A stretch of 64,000 nucleotides of DNA from Carboxylicivirga caseinilyticus (GCA_025499705.1 JAFMVE010000013.1:1-64000), one strand, 5' to 3'. Shown: positions 29,469 to 38,277, counted from the stretch's first letter. Made by a program: numbers and translations. The notes: generated from the sequence alone by a model not told the origin.

Positions 29469-31259
29469 ATGTCAGATAAGATTAATCTACGAATTGATAA
29501 TATCGCCGTAAGTGTTGAAGAAGGTACAACTATTCTGGAGGCTGCACGAAAGGTAAATATCAGAATTCCTACTTTATGTCATCACGAGGATTTATGTGTT
29601 GCCGGAAATTGCCGGGTTTGTATGGTTGAACAAACCGGAGCTGATAGATTATTGCCATCTTGCGCAATGCCTGTTTCAGAAGGTATGGAGATTCAAACCA
29701 ATAGCTTGAAAGTCAGAAGTGCTCGCAGGCAAATTATTGAATTGCTGGTAAGTGAACACCGAGCCGATTGTACCAGATGTTATAAAAACGGTAAGTGTGA
29801 ATTGCAGGAGCTCTCTTCGGAATATATTATTGGTGAAAGCGGTTTTATTGATTTGGTTCCCTTAAAGGTGATGACCATCGATAATTTTTCACCATCAATC
29901 ATAAAAGATGACAGTAAATGTATTCGTTGCCAACGTTGTGTTCGGACCTGCGATCAACTGCAAAATATAGGCGCTTTAACGGTAGCATACAAAGGGAAAA
30001 ATATGAAGATTTCATCTTTCTATGAAAAGCCAATGTATGAAGTGGTTTGTACCAATTGTGGTCAGTGTGTGAATCGTTGCCCAACAGGTGCTTTAACCGA
30101 GAAGACCTATGTCGAACAGGTGTGGACAGCCATCAACAATGATAAAAAGCATGTGGTTGTACAAACAGCTCCTGCTGTACGTATTGCTTTGGGAGAGGCA
30201 TTGGGTATGCCAGCCGGTGAAATTGTGACTGGTAAAATGGTTTCCGCTTTGCGTCGTTTAGGCTTTGATTCTGTTTTGGATACTGATTTTACAGCTGACT
30301 TAACCATTATTGAAGAGGGTAATGAGTTATTGCAACGTTTGAAAAAAGTGTTGGTTGATGGCGATACTTCGGTTAAAATTCCAATGACAACTTCGTGCTC
30401 ACCAGGATGGGTGAAGTTCATTGAACATACCTTTCCGGAATATCTAGAAAATGTTTCCACTGCAAAATCACCACAGCAAATGTTTGGTGCTTTGGCTAAG
30501 ACGTTCTATGCCAAAAAAGTTAATGTTGAACCGGAGGATATGGTAAGTGTATCCATTATGCCTTGTACAGCTAAGAAATATGAAGCTGACCGTCCTGAGA
30601 TGCGTAGCAGCGGATACAAAGATGTTGATTTTGTTTTAACAACACGTGAGTTGGCTTTGATGATTAAGCAGGCCGGAATCGACTTTGCTTCATTGCCCGA
30701 AGATGAGTACGATAGTTTTATGGGTGAATCCTCAGGTGCAGCAGTAATCTTTGGCGCCACTGGCGGAGTAATGGAAGCTGCCTTGCGCACAGCTTATGAA
30801 GTGGTAACAGGACGCGAGGTTCCATTTGATAATTTGAATATTACGCCTGTTAGAGGTATGGATAGCATAAAAGAGGCAAGTGTTAAAATTGAAAATCCTT
30901 TACCTGAATGGAGCTTTTTGGATGGTGTTGAGCTTAAAACCTGCGTAGCACATGGACTTAGTAATGCTAAGCAAGTTATGGAAGCTGTTAAGTCTGGTAA
31001 AGCCGATTATCATTTTATTGAGATTATGGCATGTCCGGGTGGATGTTTAGGTGGTGGAGGTCAGCCAATTCCAACTTCTCCTGCCATAAGAGAAAAGCGT
31101 AGTAAGGCTATTTACAAAGAAGATAGTTTGAAACCTATCAGAAAATCGCACGAAAATCCTGAGATAGCACAAATCTATGATGAGTTTTTAAAAGAACCAT
31201 TGGGTAAGAAGTCACACCAATTATTACATACTCATTATACAGAAAGAAACAGATACTAA
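29469..31259 (+). CDS. hydA: [FeFe]-hydrogenase HydA, set 1 (variant active-site motif)
   Basis: Catalytic subunit of a multimeric [FeFe]-hydrogenase. 596 residues: [2Fe-2S] domain (C37, C48, C51, C65), His-Cys cluster (H97, C101, C104, C110), two [4Fe-4S] clusters (C151/154/157/161 and C194/197/200/204) and the H-cluster domain. H-cluster motifs: L1 reads TSCSPGW (C310, S311), L2 MPCTAKKYE (C366), L3 EIMACPGGC (C522, C526). In the canonical L1, TSCCPxW, the second Cys is a ligand of the H-cluster cubane; here it is Ser311. The paralogue HydA2 has both Cys at the same numbers. Ends with the usual KSHENP...HTHY tail. Confidence 0.93.
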   Translation: MSDKINLRIDNIAVSVEEGTTILEAARKVNIRIPTLCHHEDLCVAGNCRVCMVEQTGADRLLPSCAMPVSEGMEIQTNSLKVRSARRQIIELLVSEHRADCTRCYKNGKCELQELSSEYIIGESGFIDLVPLKVMTIDNFSPSIIKDDSKCIRCQRCVRTCDQLQNIGALTVAYKGKNMKISSFYEKPMYEVVCTNCGQCVNRCPTGALTEKTYVEQVWTAINNDKKHVVVQTAPAVRIALGEALGMPAGEIVTGKMVSALRRLGFDSVLDTDFTADLTIIEEGNELLQRLKKVLVDGDTSVKIPMTTSCSPGWVKFIEHTFPEYLENVSTAKSPQQMFGALAKTFYAKKVNVEPEDMVSVSIMPCTAKKYEADRPEMRSSGYKDVDFVLTTRELALMIKQAGIDFASLPEDEYDSFMGESSGAAVIFGATGGVMEAALRTAYEVVTGREVPFDNLNITPVRGMDSIKEASVKIENPLPEWSFLDGVELKTCVAHGLSNAKQVMEAVKSGKADYHFIEIMACPGGCLGGGGQPIPTSPAIREKRSKAIYKEDSLKPIRKSHENPEIAQIYDEFLKEPLGKKSHQLLHTHYTERNRY

Positions 31260-31280
31260 TTACCTCGGTCGTTTCAAAAA

Positions 31281-31306
31281 TGTAATTGCTTCGGCTTGCA
31301 ATTACA
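31281..31306 (+). other. hairpin in the hydA1 3' region
   Basis: TGTAATTGC (31281-31289) pairs exactly with GCAATTACA (31298-31306) around TTCGGCTT, directly before the terminator. It may protect the 3' end of the hydCBA1 message. Confidence 0.5.
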
Positions 31307-31309
31307 ACT

Positions 31310-31335
31310 AAACCGGGACGAGTTCCCGGTTTTTT
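31310..31335 (+). terminator. terminator after hydA1
   Basis: AAACCGGGA (31310-31318) pairs perfectly with TCCCGGTTT (31324-31332), loop CGAGT, followed by further T. Separates set 1 from the regulatory genes. Confidence 0.88.
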
Positions 31336-31468
31336 ATAGCTTATTTTTTAATGTTTTAATAATGAGTGTTATAGCTCATGTGCATTGGTCAACTTATTAT
31401 TTAGTATTGATATAAATTACCGTTTTAAAGGGGACAGGAAATCTAATTACGGATAAATTTATATAATT

Positions 31469-31484
31469 TAATATTTAAATATTA
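31469..31484 (+). promoter_or_regulatory. 16-base perfect palindrome before the sensor operon
   Basis: TAATATTTAAATATTA reads the same on both strands, ending 9 bases before the ATG at 31494. It could be an operator or a weak RNA fold; AT-rich palindromes also occur by chance in this genome. Confidence 0.3.
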
Positions 31485-31493
31485 TGCTGAGTC

Positions 31494-31754
31494 ATGGATA
31501 ACAAAGTAGAAATTACCATTTGTTTAGGGAGTTCCTGTTTCTCAAGAGGAAATAAGGAAGTACTTCAAGTGATTAAAAGCTTTATTGCCGAACACCAACT
31601 GGAAGCAAAAGTTTTTTTTCATGGTGACTTATGCGGAGGAAGATGTGAAGAGGGGCCTGTATTAAAGATTGATAATACATTGTATAAAAAGGTTAGTGTT
31701 GATAATGTATATGAAATCTTACGTAGCTTTTTTGATATTAATGATAATGTCTAG
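31494..31754 (+). CDS. thioredoxin-like [2Fe-2S] ferredoxin
   Basis: 86-residue NuoE-C-terminal-like ferredoxin with four Cys in the expected places: C10, C15, C47, C51 (CLGSSC and CGGRC). Likely carries one [2Fe-2S] cluster and passes electrons to or from the sensor hydrogenase encoded 12 bases downstream. A 16-base AT palindrome (31469-31484) lies just upstream of its start. Confidence 0.85.
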   Translation: MDNKVEITICLGSSCFSRGNKEVLQVIKSFIAEHQLEAKVFFHGDLCGGRCEEGPVLKIDNTLYKKVSVDNVYEILRSFFDINDNV

Positions 31755-31766
31755 AATATAGAATCT

Positions 31767-33626
31767 ATGGCTCAACTTATTGTTGCAGATAAGGATAAGT
31801 GTAATCTGAGTTATACATGTGTTCGGGTTTGTCCGTCAAAAGCGATTAAAATAGCCGACCGGCATGCACAGATTTTACCCGATCGTTGTATTGGTTGCGG
31901 ACATTGTGTTACAATGTGTTCGCAAGAAGCTATCAGTTACCGCGATGAACAGACTATTGTACAGGAATTACTGGCTTCTAAAATGAAAGTGGCAGCCATT
32001 TGTGATTCTGCCATATCAGGTGAATTCAATGATGTAACTGATTACAGAAAATTTGTGGCAATGATTCGTGCCTTAGGTTTTGATTATGTAACAGAAATGT
32101 CCTTTGCAGTTGACTTAATTGCCTATCGCTACAAAGATTTGGTTGATAACTTTCAGGGCAAACATTTTATATCATCCAAATGTCCGGCGACAGTCAAATA
32201 CATTGAACGACATGAGCCGGAACTTGTTGAGAATCTCGCAGGTATTGTTCCTCCTTATGTTGCAATGAGTAAGGTTGTGCATCAACGTTATGGAGCGGAT
32301 ACCAAAATAGTTTATATTACAGCATGTACTGCTGCTAAAGATGATACCAAGCGGTTTCATGGTAGTGATGGTAGTATAGAATCGGTTCTCACTTTTGTTG
32401 AATTAAGGAAATTATTCAAGAAAAAAAGAATCACAGAGAATACAGTTGAATACAGTGAATTTGATCCTCCACTTGGAAGAAAAGGAGGTCTTTTCCCAAT
32501 CTCGCATGGCTTATTTCAGGCAGTTGATATCAATCAGGGCTTGCTAGAGGGAAATATTCTAATTACCGAAGGAAGAACCAATTTTTTACAATCTATTAAG
32601 GAATTTAAAGAAGAGAAGGATATGCATCAGCATCTTGATCTTTTTTATTGCAGGGGGTGTATCATGGCACCAGGAATGACACCCGGAGGTAAAAAATTTA
32701 CACGTCGTTCGCAAGTGATTGAATATGTAGATAAAAGGATGAAGGCCATAGATGTTTACCAGTGGCGGCTTGATGTTGAGGAATTTAAAACCTTGGATCT
32801 GAGTCGTTCATTCAAATCTGTTGACTTACGTCTTTCTCAACCGAGCGAGGAGGATATTGATCGTGTTTTGCTGGAAATGGGGAAAGGAAAACGTGAAGAT
32901 CAATTGGGGTGTGGAGCATGTGGTTATCCTTCCTGTCGTGAGTTTGCTGTAGCTCATTTGCAAGGATTGACGAATTTTGAACAATGTTATACCTATTCTA
33001 TAAAATCACTTAGAAGCTATGTTAAAAAACTAAATGCTTCCAACGAAAAATATAAGCAATCTCAAGATGCTTTATTGAAAAGTGAAGAGAGGGCAAGATA
33101 TGAAGAACGATCGGCCAAAGAGGCTGCAGAAACTACAACAGCAATGCTTAATAAACTAAGAGCCGGAGTGGTTATGGTCGATGCCAATTTAAAGGTGGTA
33201 GAGGCTAACCGCCGGTTCATAGAGATGTTGGGTGAAGACGCCAGAGAAATTTCAATGCTTATCCCAGGTTTGAAAGGTGCCGAATTGAGTAAATTAATTG
33301 ATTTTCATCGAGTGTTTACAACTGTATTACAATCCGGTCAGGATGTGCTGGACAGAGATGTTACATATGGTAATTCTATACTTAATGTTTCGGTATTTAC
33401 CATTAAGAAAAACGAAGTTGTTGGTGGCATTATCCGTGATCTGGTAACACCTGAAGTTCGAAAAGAGGAAGTAATTAAGCGGGCCCGTGATGTTATCAAA
33501 GAAAACCTGCAAACAGTTCAGCAAATAGCCTTTTTACTAGGTGAAAGTGCCTCAAAAACAGAAAAAACGCTTAATAGTATCATAGAAGCACAGCAGTTGG
33601 GAGAATCCAATGAATCAGGAAAATAA
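31767..33626 (+). CDS. sensory [FeFe]-hydrogenase-like protein with Fes4 and PAS domains (HsfB type)
   Basis: 619 residues. Order: two ferredoxin clusters (first C12, C18, C22 with Ser15 in the usual second Cys place; second C41/44/47/51); a hydrogenase H-domain (about 75-330) with altered motifs SSKCPAT (C139; Lys138 where the proton-relay Cys should be), TACTAAKDD (C187) and YCRGC (C295, C298, CxxC instead of CxxxC); an Fes4 cluster GCGACGYPSC (C382, C385, C390); a coiled coil (about 408-465); and a PAS domain (about 465-560, VVMVDANLKVVEANRRF). This is the layout of the putative sensory group D/HsfB hydrogenases. Probable role: senses H2 or redox state and passes it to the phosphatase, whose gene overlaps its last 17 bases. 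Confidence 0.85.
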   Translation: MAQLIVADKDKCNLSYTCVRVCPSKAIKIADRHAQILPDRCIGCGHCVTMCSQEAISYRDEQTIVQELLASKMKVAAICDSAISGEFNDVTDYRKFVAMIRALGFDYVTEMSFAVDLIAYRYKDLVDNFQGKHFISSKCPATVKYIERHEPELVENLAGIVPPYVAMSKVVHQRYGADTKIVYITACTAAKDDTKRFHGSDGSIESVLTFVELRKLFKKKRITENTVEYSEFDPPLGRKGGLFPISHGLFQAVDINQGLLEGNILITEGRTNFLQSIKEFKEEKDMHQHLDLFYCRGCIMAPGMTPGGKKFTRRSQVIEYVDKRMKAIDVYQWRLDVEEFKTLDLSRSFKSVDLRLSQPSEEDIDRVLLEMGKGKREDQLGCGACGYPSCREFAVAHLQGLTNFEQCYTYSIKSLRSYVKKLNASNEKYKQSQDALLKSEERARYEERSAKEAAETTTAMLNKLRAGVVMVDANLKVVEANRRFIEMLGEDAREISMLIPGLKGAELSKLIDFHRVFTTVLQSGQDVLDRDVTYGNSILNVSVFTIKKNEVVGGIIRDLVTPEVRKEEVIKRARDVIKENLQTVQQIAFLLGESASKTEKTLNSIIEAQQLGESNESGK

Positions 33627-34800
33627 ATTCTACATCGATATCGAATGCCGGCAGAATAATCATGTTGGTGAGCTTATTTGCGGCGATGTTTTTCTTTCAA
33701 AACGCATCAAAGAAGAAGGAAGAACAATTGCTGTATTATCTGATGGAATGGGTAGTGGGGTTAAAGCTAATGTATTGGCAACATTAACCGCTTCGATGGC
33801 GCTTAATTTTACGGTTGAACATCGTGAGGTAAGAAGAACAGCAGAAATAATTATGAATACTCTGCCGGTTTGTAGTGTTCGAAAGGTGAGCTACAGCACA
33901 TTTACCATTATTGATATTGAAGATGATGGCACAACCACAATTGTGGAGTATGATAATCCAACATGTACCATCACCCGTGGAGCTGAAATATACGATGCCA
34001 AATGGGATTATATTGAGCTGGAAGGAGAACAAAACAGAGGTAAGAAAATACGTATCTGTCGTTTTATTGCCAGGCGTGAAGACCGCATCTTTTTTTGGTC
34101 TGATGGAATAATGCAGTCAGGTATGGGTACAAAGGCATTTCCATTTGGCTGGGGCGAAGATGGTATGCGCGACTATGTGAAAAGTTTGGTTAGATATACT
34201 CCATTCGCATCCTCGGGTAAGTTGGCTCAAAAGGTTCTGAATATGGCACTTCTACATGATGGAGATAAGCCTAAAGATGATTCTTCATGCGGGGTTATTT
34301 ATTTCAGAGAACCAAGAAAATTATTATTGGTTACCGGGCCTCCGTATGAGGATAGTAAAGACTTTCAATTTGCATTAAAGGTGCAGCATTTCAAGGGTAA
34401 AAAAATAATAGCAGGTGGCACCACAGCAGAAGTGGTTTCCAGGGAACTGGCATTGAAATTTGATGCAGGTTTGGAATCTGACGATCCGGATTTGCCACCT
34501 ATATCATTTATGCAGGAAATAAACCTGGTGACAGAAGGCATTCTTACACTTGGCAAAGTGGCACGCTTACTTGAACAATATAATATGGATACAAGGCTGG
34601 GTAAAGGTCCTGCAGATCAGATTATAAAAATGCTTTTTGAGAGTGATAAAATACACATTATCAATGGTACACGCATTAATGTGGCGCATCAGGATCCGAA
34701 TCTTCCGGTAGAGTTGGAAATTAGAAGAACGGTAGTTAAAAGGATTATCAGATTACTGGAAGAAAAGTTTTTGAAAGATGTAGATGTCGAGTATATATAA
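33610..34800 (+). CDS. SpoIIE/PP2C-type serine phosphatase
   Basis: 396 residues. The N-terminal two thirds is a SpoIIE-type PP2C domain: CGDVFLSKR (G25-D26), VLSDGMGSGVKAN (D45-G46, metal site), FFWSDGIMQSGMG and DDSSCGVIYF, all in order. The C-terminal 150 residues (from about ITGPPYEDSKDF) are unassigned. The gene starts 17 bases inside the sensor hydrogenase gene, so the two are translationally coupled. Such phosphatases act on Ser-phosphorylated partner proteins; the target here is unknown and no STAS-domain protein is encoded nearby. Confidence 0.85.
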   Translation: MNQENKFYIDIECRQNNHVGELICGDVFLSKRIKEEGRTIAVLSDGMGSGVKANVLATLTASMALNFTVEHREVRRTAEIIMNTLPVCSVRKVSYSTFTIIDIEDDGTTTIVEYDNPTCTITRGAEIYDAKWDYIELEGEQNRGKKIRICRFIARREDRIFFWSDGIMQSGMGTKAFPFGWGEDGMRDYVKSLVRYTPFASSGKLAQKVLNMALLHDGDKPKDDSSCGVIYFREPRKLLLVTGPPYEDSKDFQFALKVQHFKGKKIIAGGTTAEVVSRELALKFDAGLESDDPDLPPISFMQEINLVTEGILTLGKVARLLEQYNMDTRLGKGPADQIIKMLFESDKIHIINGTRINVAHQDPNLPVELEIRRTVVKRIIRLLEEKFLKDVDVEYI

Positions 34801-35049
34801 TTGACGAAAATCATGATCTTATGATTCCTTACAGAATGGAATTACAGAATGTTCTATTCTTATATTTTATAAGTGGTTACGTTGTTTTTATAACTTGATT
34901 ATTGAACATTAATTTAGATTTGATATGTATTATAGAAAATCAAGATCTTCATTTTTTTTTTTCATATTATTAGTATTCATTTGTTAAAGAATCATGAAAA
35001 ATTTCTTTAATCGAGAAGCTTGATTCTGAATACTAAAGGCTGATCCAAC
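34801..35049 (+). promoter_or_regulatory. spacer with possible promoter of the DRTGG operon
   Basis: No ORF. AATCAT/ATGATT (about 34810-34827) forms a short hairpin after the phosphatase gene. TTG (34895-34897), 17 bases, TAGATTTG (34915-34922) is promoter-like though its spacing is shorter than usual. Confidence 0.35.
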
Positions 35050-35394
35050 ATGAAAATAAAAGAGATTGCAGAAATATTAGAGGCAAAGGTGGTTTGTGGA
35101 GAGGACGACATTGATAGAGACATACGATGTGGCTTTGCCAGTGACCTGATGAGCGACGTATTAACATTAGACTCAGAAAACCTGGCCCTCATTACGGGTT
35201 TAGCCAATATGCAGGTTATCAGAACAGCCGAAATGGCTGATGTTAACTGTATTGTTTTTGTGCGCGATAAGCATGTGAGTAATGAAATGATTGAGGTTGC
35301 CAAAGAAAATGATATGGTACTTCTCGAGTGCAAATATTCAATGTTCAACACGATAGGTAAATTGTTCCAGGCAGGATTAGCACCTGTTTACTGA
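35050..35394 (+). CDS. DRTGG-domain protein 1
   Basis: 114 residues, a single DRTGG domain (PF07085-type fold) with MKIKEIAEILEAKVVCG at the start and GFASDLMSDVL...LALITGLAN in the middle. DRTGG domains occur in phosphotransacetylases and regulatory proteins; the function of stand-alone versions beside hydrogenases is not known. First of a tight group of six genes; the GHKL ATPase follows 9 bases later. Confidence 0.82.
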   Translation: MKIKEIAEILEAKVVCGEDDIDRDIRCGFASDLMSDVLTLDSENLALITGLANMQVIRTAEMADVNCIVFVRDKHVSNEMIEVAKENDMVLLECKYSMFNTIGKLFQAGLAPVY

Positions 35395-35403
35395 TTTATA
35401 GAT

Positions 35404-35820
35404 ATGGAGTTTAATTACGAAGTAGAGGGTGGAAATTTCGCAAAGGCGGGTTATGCAGCAAGTAGCGTAAAAAAGGTGCTGAAGGAACTTAATGTTGATC
35501 CGAAAATTATTAAGCGTGTGGTTGTGGCATTGTACGAAGGAGAAGTAAACGTTGTAGCACATGCTTACAGGGGCAATATTAAAGTCGACATTGATACAGA
35601 ACGCATTTTTATTGAGATTAAAGATGAAGGACCTGGAATACCGGACATCAATCTTGCCATGCAGGTGGGGTATTCAACAGCCTCGGCAATGGTACGCGAA
35701 ATGGGGTTTGGTGCTGGTATGGGACTTCCGAATATGAAACGAAATGCTGATACTTTAGATATTTCCAGTTCAGTAGGAAAAGGTACAGTAGTTGAATTAA
35801 CAACTTACCTGGTTAAATGA
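35404..35820 (+). CDS. GHKL ATPase, anti-sigma-factor-kinase-like (RsbW/RsbT type)
   Basis: 138 residues, a lone HATPase_c domain with N-box YEGEVNVVAHA (Asn49), G1 DEGPGIPD (Asp74) and G2 GFGAGMGLPNMKRN (101-114). The resemblance is to serine kinases of partner-switching systems, which phosphorylate STAS antagonists. It lacks the phospho-accepting His domain of two-component kinases. Together with the SpoIIE-type phosphatase it suggests a Ser-phosphorylation switch; the substrate is not identified. Confidence 0.83.
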   Translation: MEFNYEVEGGNFAKAGYAASSVKKVLKELNVDPKIIKRVVVALYEGEVNVVAHAYRGNIKVDIDTERIFIEIKDEGPGIPDINLAMQVGYSTASAMVREMGFGAGMGLPNMKRNADTLDISSSVGKGTVVELTTYLVK

Positions 35821-35827
35821 AAATTGT

Positions 35828-37210
35828 ATGAGCGAACAACAGTTTTATCATGCTTTAAAAGTAGACCGCGACAAATGCTTCGGGTGTGTTCATTGTATGA
35901 ATGAATGCCCGACTGATGCAATTCGTATTCGTGATGGAATTGCCACAATTCGTAAGGATTGGTGCATTGATTGCGGGGAGTGCATGAAAGCCTGTCCGGT
36001 TGATGCAATATATGTTGAGCAGGATGACTTTGATGATATCTTTCGTTACAAATACAGGGTAGCCATATTACCATCTGTTTTTATTGGTCAGTTTTCGAAA
36101 GTCATCAGTGTAGATGAAATCATAGAAATATTAAAAGGATTAGGTTTCACTCATATTGTGCCGGCTGAGGCAACTGTGGATGTAATTAATGAAGCAATGC
36201 TTGAAGCCTATGATTCAGATATTGAGAAACCTTTAATTAGTACTTTCTGTCCTTCAATTGTCCGTTTGATTCAGGTTCGTTTTCCCGGATTGGTTCACAA
36301 TATTATGCCTATCAAACCACCCATTGACACTACTGCAATTTATTACCGTAAGCGTTTGATTGATGAAGGAAACAATCCGGAAGAGATTGGAATATTTTAC
36401 GTAACACCTTGTGCATCTAAAATTGCAACTGTTAAAGCTCCGGTTGGAGAGGACGAGTCTTTTGTGGATGGAGTCATTAACATGGATTTTTTATACAACA
36501 AGGTTTACCACATCTTAAAAAATCGAAATGTAGCCAGAGAAGCTAATGAGACTGATGCATTTGAATACATTAGCCCTAAGGCACTACGCTGGAGTCTTAC
36601 AGAAGGTGAATCTTCCAGCATGAAAGGCCGTTGTTTGGCTATCGATGAAATTCATAATGTTATTAAATTTCTGAATAAGGTTGAGAATGATGAAATCATT
36701 AATGTTGATTTTATCGAATTAAGAGCTTGCGACCAGAGTTGTGCCGGAGGTGTACTGCTTAGCGAAAATCGTTTCCTTACGGTTGAGCGTATGAAAAAAA
36801 GGGCAGAAAACCTTGAGCAAATGCAAATAAAAGCCAAAGAGATCAGCTTTGATCATCATCAATATATAAAAGAAAGATTATCCATTAAGCCAATAGAACC
36901 CCGTTCGATGATGGGTTTGGATAACGATATGGCCACTGCCATTAAGAAAATGGAACGAGTGCGTCGTATCATGTGTTTTTTACCTGGTATTGACTGCGGA
37001 GCCTGCGGTTCGCCGAGTTGCGAAGGTCTGGCACGTGATATTGTATTAAAGGATGCAAATCTTTCGAGCTGTGTGTTTATGCAGCGAATGATGGAAAAAA
37101 GTAAAAAACTGGATCCGCAGCATTCCATTCGAATTATTGAGAAAACATGGGGAAAAGATCGATTGGATAAGGATTGTTATAAAAAAGGAGCAAAAAATGA
37201 AGGTAACTGA
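35828..37210 (+). CDS. [FeFe]-hydrogenase-like protein with Fes4 cluster (second sensor)
   Basis: 460 residues: two complete [4Fe-4S] ferredoxin motifs (C17/20/23/27 and C46/49/52/56), an H-domain (about 75-310) and an Fes4 site (C390, C393, C398, C415). The H-motifs are STFCPSI (C141, Phe140 at the proton-relay position), VTPCASKIA (C195) and ELRACDQSC (C301, C305): all four cubane ligands remain, while the catalytic surroundings are altered. No PAS domain, unlike the first sensor. A close kind of gene sits beside hydABC in Thermotoga and clostridia from memory. Overlaps the next gene by 14 bases. Confidence 0.85.
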   Translation: MSEQQFYHALKVDRDKCFGCVHCMNECPTDAIRIRDGIATIRKDWCIDCGECMKACPVDAIYVEQDDFDDIFRYKYRVAILPSVFIGQFSKVISVDEIIEILKGLGFTHIVPAEATVDVINEAMLEAYDSDIEKPLISTFCPSIVRLIQVRFPGLVHNIMPIKPPIDTTAIYYRKRLIDEGNNPEEIGIFYVTPCASKIATVKAPVGEDESFVDGVINMDFLYNKVYHILKNRNVAREANETDAFEYISPKALRWSLTEGESSSMKGRCLAIDEIHNVIKFLNKVENDEIINVDFIELRACDQSCAGGVLLSENRFLTVERMKKRAENLEQMQIKAKEISFDHHQYIKERLSIKPIEPRSMMGLDNDMATAIKKMERVRRIMCFLPGIDCGACGSPSCEGLARDIVLKDANLSSCVFMQRMMEKSKKLDPQHSIRIIEKTWGKDRLDKDCYKKGAKNEGN

Positions 37211-37532
37211 TATAATTGAAAAACTTAATCTGAAGGTTATTGCAGGTGCAGAAGGCTTGCAAAATAAAGTGACAGGAGGCTACACTTCAGATTTGTTAAG
37301 CGATGTAATGGGAAATGCAGATGAAGGTCAGGTTTGGATTACCCTGCAAACACATCGCAATGTGATGGCTGTGGCATCGCTTAAAGAAGTGGCTGCCGTT
37401 ATTATCGTCAAAGGCTTGGAAGCAGAGGAAAGCACCATCAGTCAAAGTAATAATGAAGGGATTCCTTTGTTAAGTTCCGATTTGGAAACATTTGAATTGT
37501 CGGGCCAGCTGTATCAGTTATTGCATCCGTAA
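37197..37532 (+). CDS. DRTGG-domain protein 2
   Basis: 111 residues, paralogue of the protein at 35050-35394 (KVTDIIEKLNLKVIAG; GGYTSDLLSDVMGNA; VWITLQTHRNVMAVA). ATG 37197 has AAAGGAG just upstream and is preferred to the longer frame from 37137. Overlaps the sensor gene before it and ends one base before the PHP gene, so it is surely in the same operon. Confidence 0.82.
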   Translation: MKVTDIIEKLNLKVIAGAEGLQNKVTGGYTSDLLSDVMGNADEGQVWITLQTHRNVMAVASLKEVAAVIIVKGLEAEESTISQSNNEGIPLLSSDLETFELSGQLYQLLHP

Positions 37533-37533
37533 G

Positions 37534-38277
37534 ATGAATCTTTTCAAAGCTGATCTACATATTCATACGGTCCTTTCTCCATGCGGAAGTCTGGAAATGA
37601 GTCCGAAAGTGATTGTAGAACGTGCTTTGGAAATGGGGTTAGATATTATTGGTATTACCGATCATAACTCAACACTGCAGTGTGAAGTAGTTGTGAAATT
37701 AGCCGGTAAAAAAGGATTGACGGTTCTTTGTGGAGCTGAAGTAACCACCAAAGAAGAAGTCCATTGCCTAACGTTCTTTGAAACTTTTGAAAAACTTGAA
37801 ACTTTTCAGCAATATCTGGATCAACATCTTCCGGATATTCCAAATGATACTGAAATGTTTGGACACCAGGTTTGGGTTGATGAAGATGAAAATATACTGG
37901 GTGAAGAAAGTCGATTGTTGATTAGTGCCATTGATCAGAGCATAGAAGAGGTGGAAGCAATGGTGCGGAGTCTGGATGGTTTGTTTATTCCAGCTCATGT
38001 TGATCGGGGGCGATTCAGTTTATACAGTCAGTTGGGTTTTATGCCTTCTGATTTAAAACCGGATGCCGTGGGTGCGACTTTCAGAGCCAACATGGATGAG
38101 ATGATTAAAAGTCATCCAGAGTTGAAAAAGCTTGCTATACTAAGGTCATCCGATGCACATTTTCCGGAGGCAATTGGTACTCACTACACTGTTTTAGAAA
38201 TGGAACAATGTAATTTTAGTGAAATTCGGTTGGCCCTTCATCAAAAGGATGGTCGAAAAGTAAAGGAACTGGTATGA
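37534..38277 (+). CDS. PHP-domain metal-dependent phosphoesterase
   Basis: 247 residues with the PHP metal-binding motifs ADLHIHTVLSPCG (near residue 6), GITDHNS, PAHVDRG and RSSDAHFPEAIG. PHP proteins hydrolyse phosphate esters with a trinuclear metal site. ATG 37534 directly follows the upstream stop; the longer frame from 37492 would overlap the DRTGG gene. Could dephosphorylate a protein or nucleotide in the hydrogenase signal pathway; substrate unknown. Overlaps the next gene by ATGA. Confidence 0.85.
   Translation: MNLFKADLHIHTVLSPCGSLEMSPKVIVERALEMGLDIIGITDHNSTLQCEVVVKLAGKKGLTVLCGAEVTTKEEVHCLTFFETFEKLETFQQYLDQHLPDIPNDTEMFGHQVWVDEDENILGEESRLLISAIDQSIEEVEAMVRSLDGLFIPAHVDRGRFSLYSQLGFMPSDLKPDAVGATFRANMDEMIKSHPELKKLAILRSSDAHFPEAIGTHYTVLEMEQCNFSEIRLALHQKDGRKVKELV

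Noticed and set aside
37137-37196. Longer start for the second DRTGG protein
   Set aside because: It would overlap the sensor gene by 74 bases, while ATG 37197 has its own ribosome-binding sequence and gives the family N-terminus.
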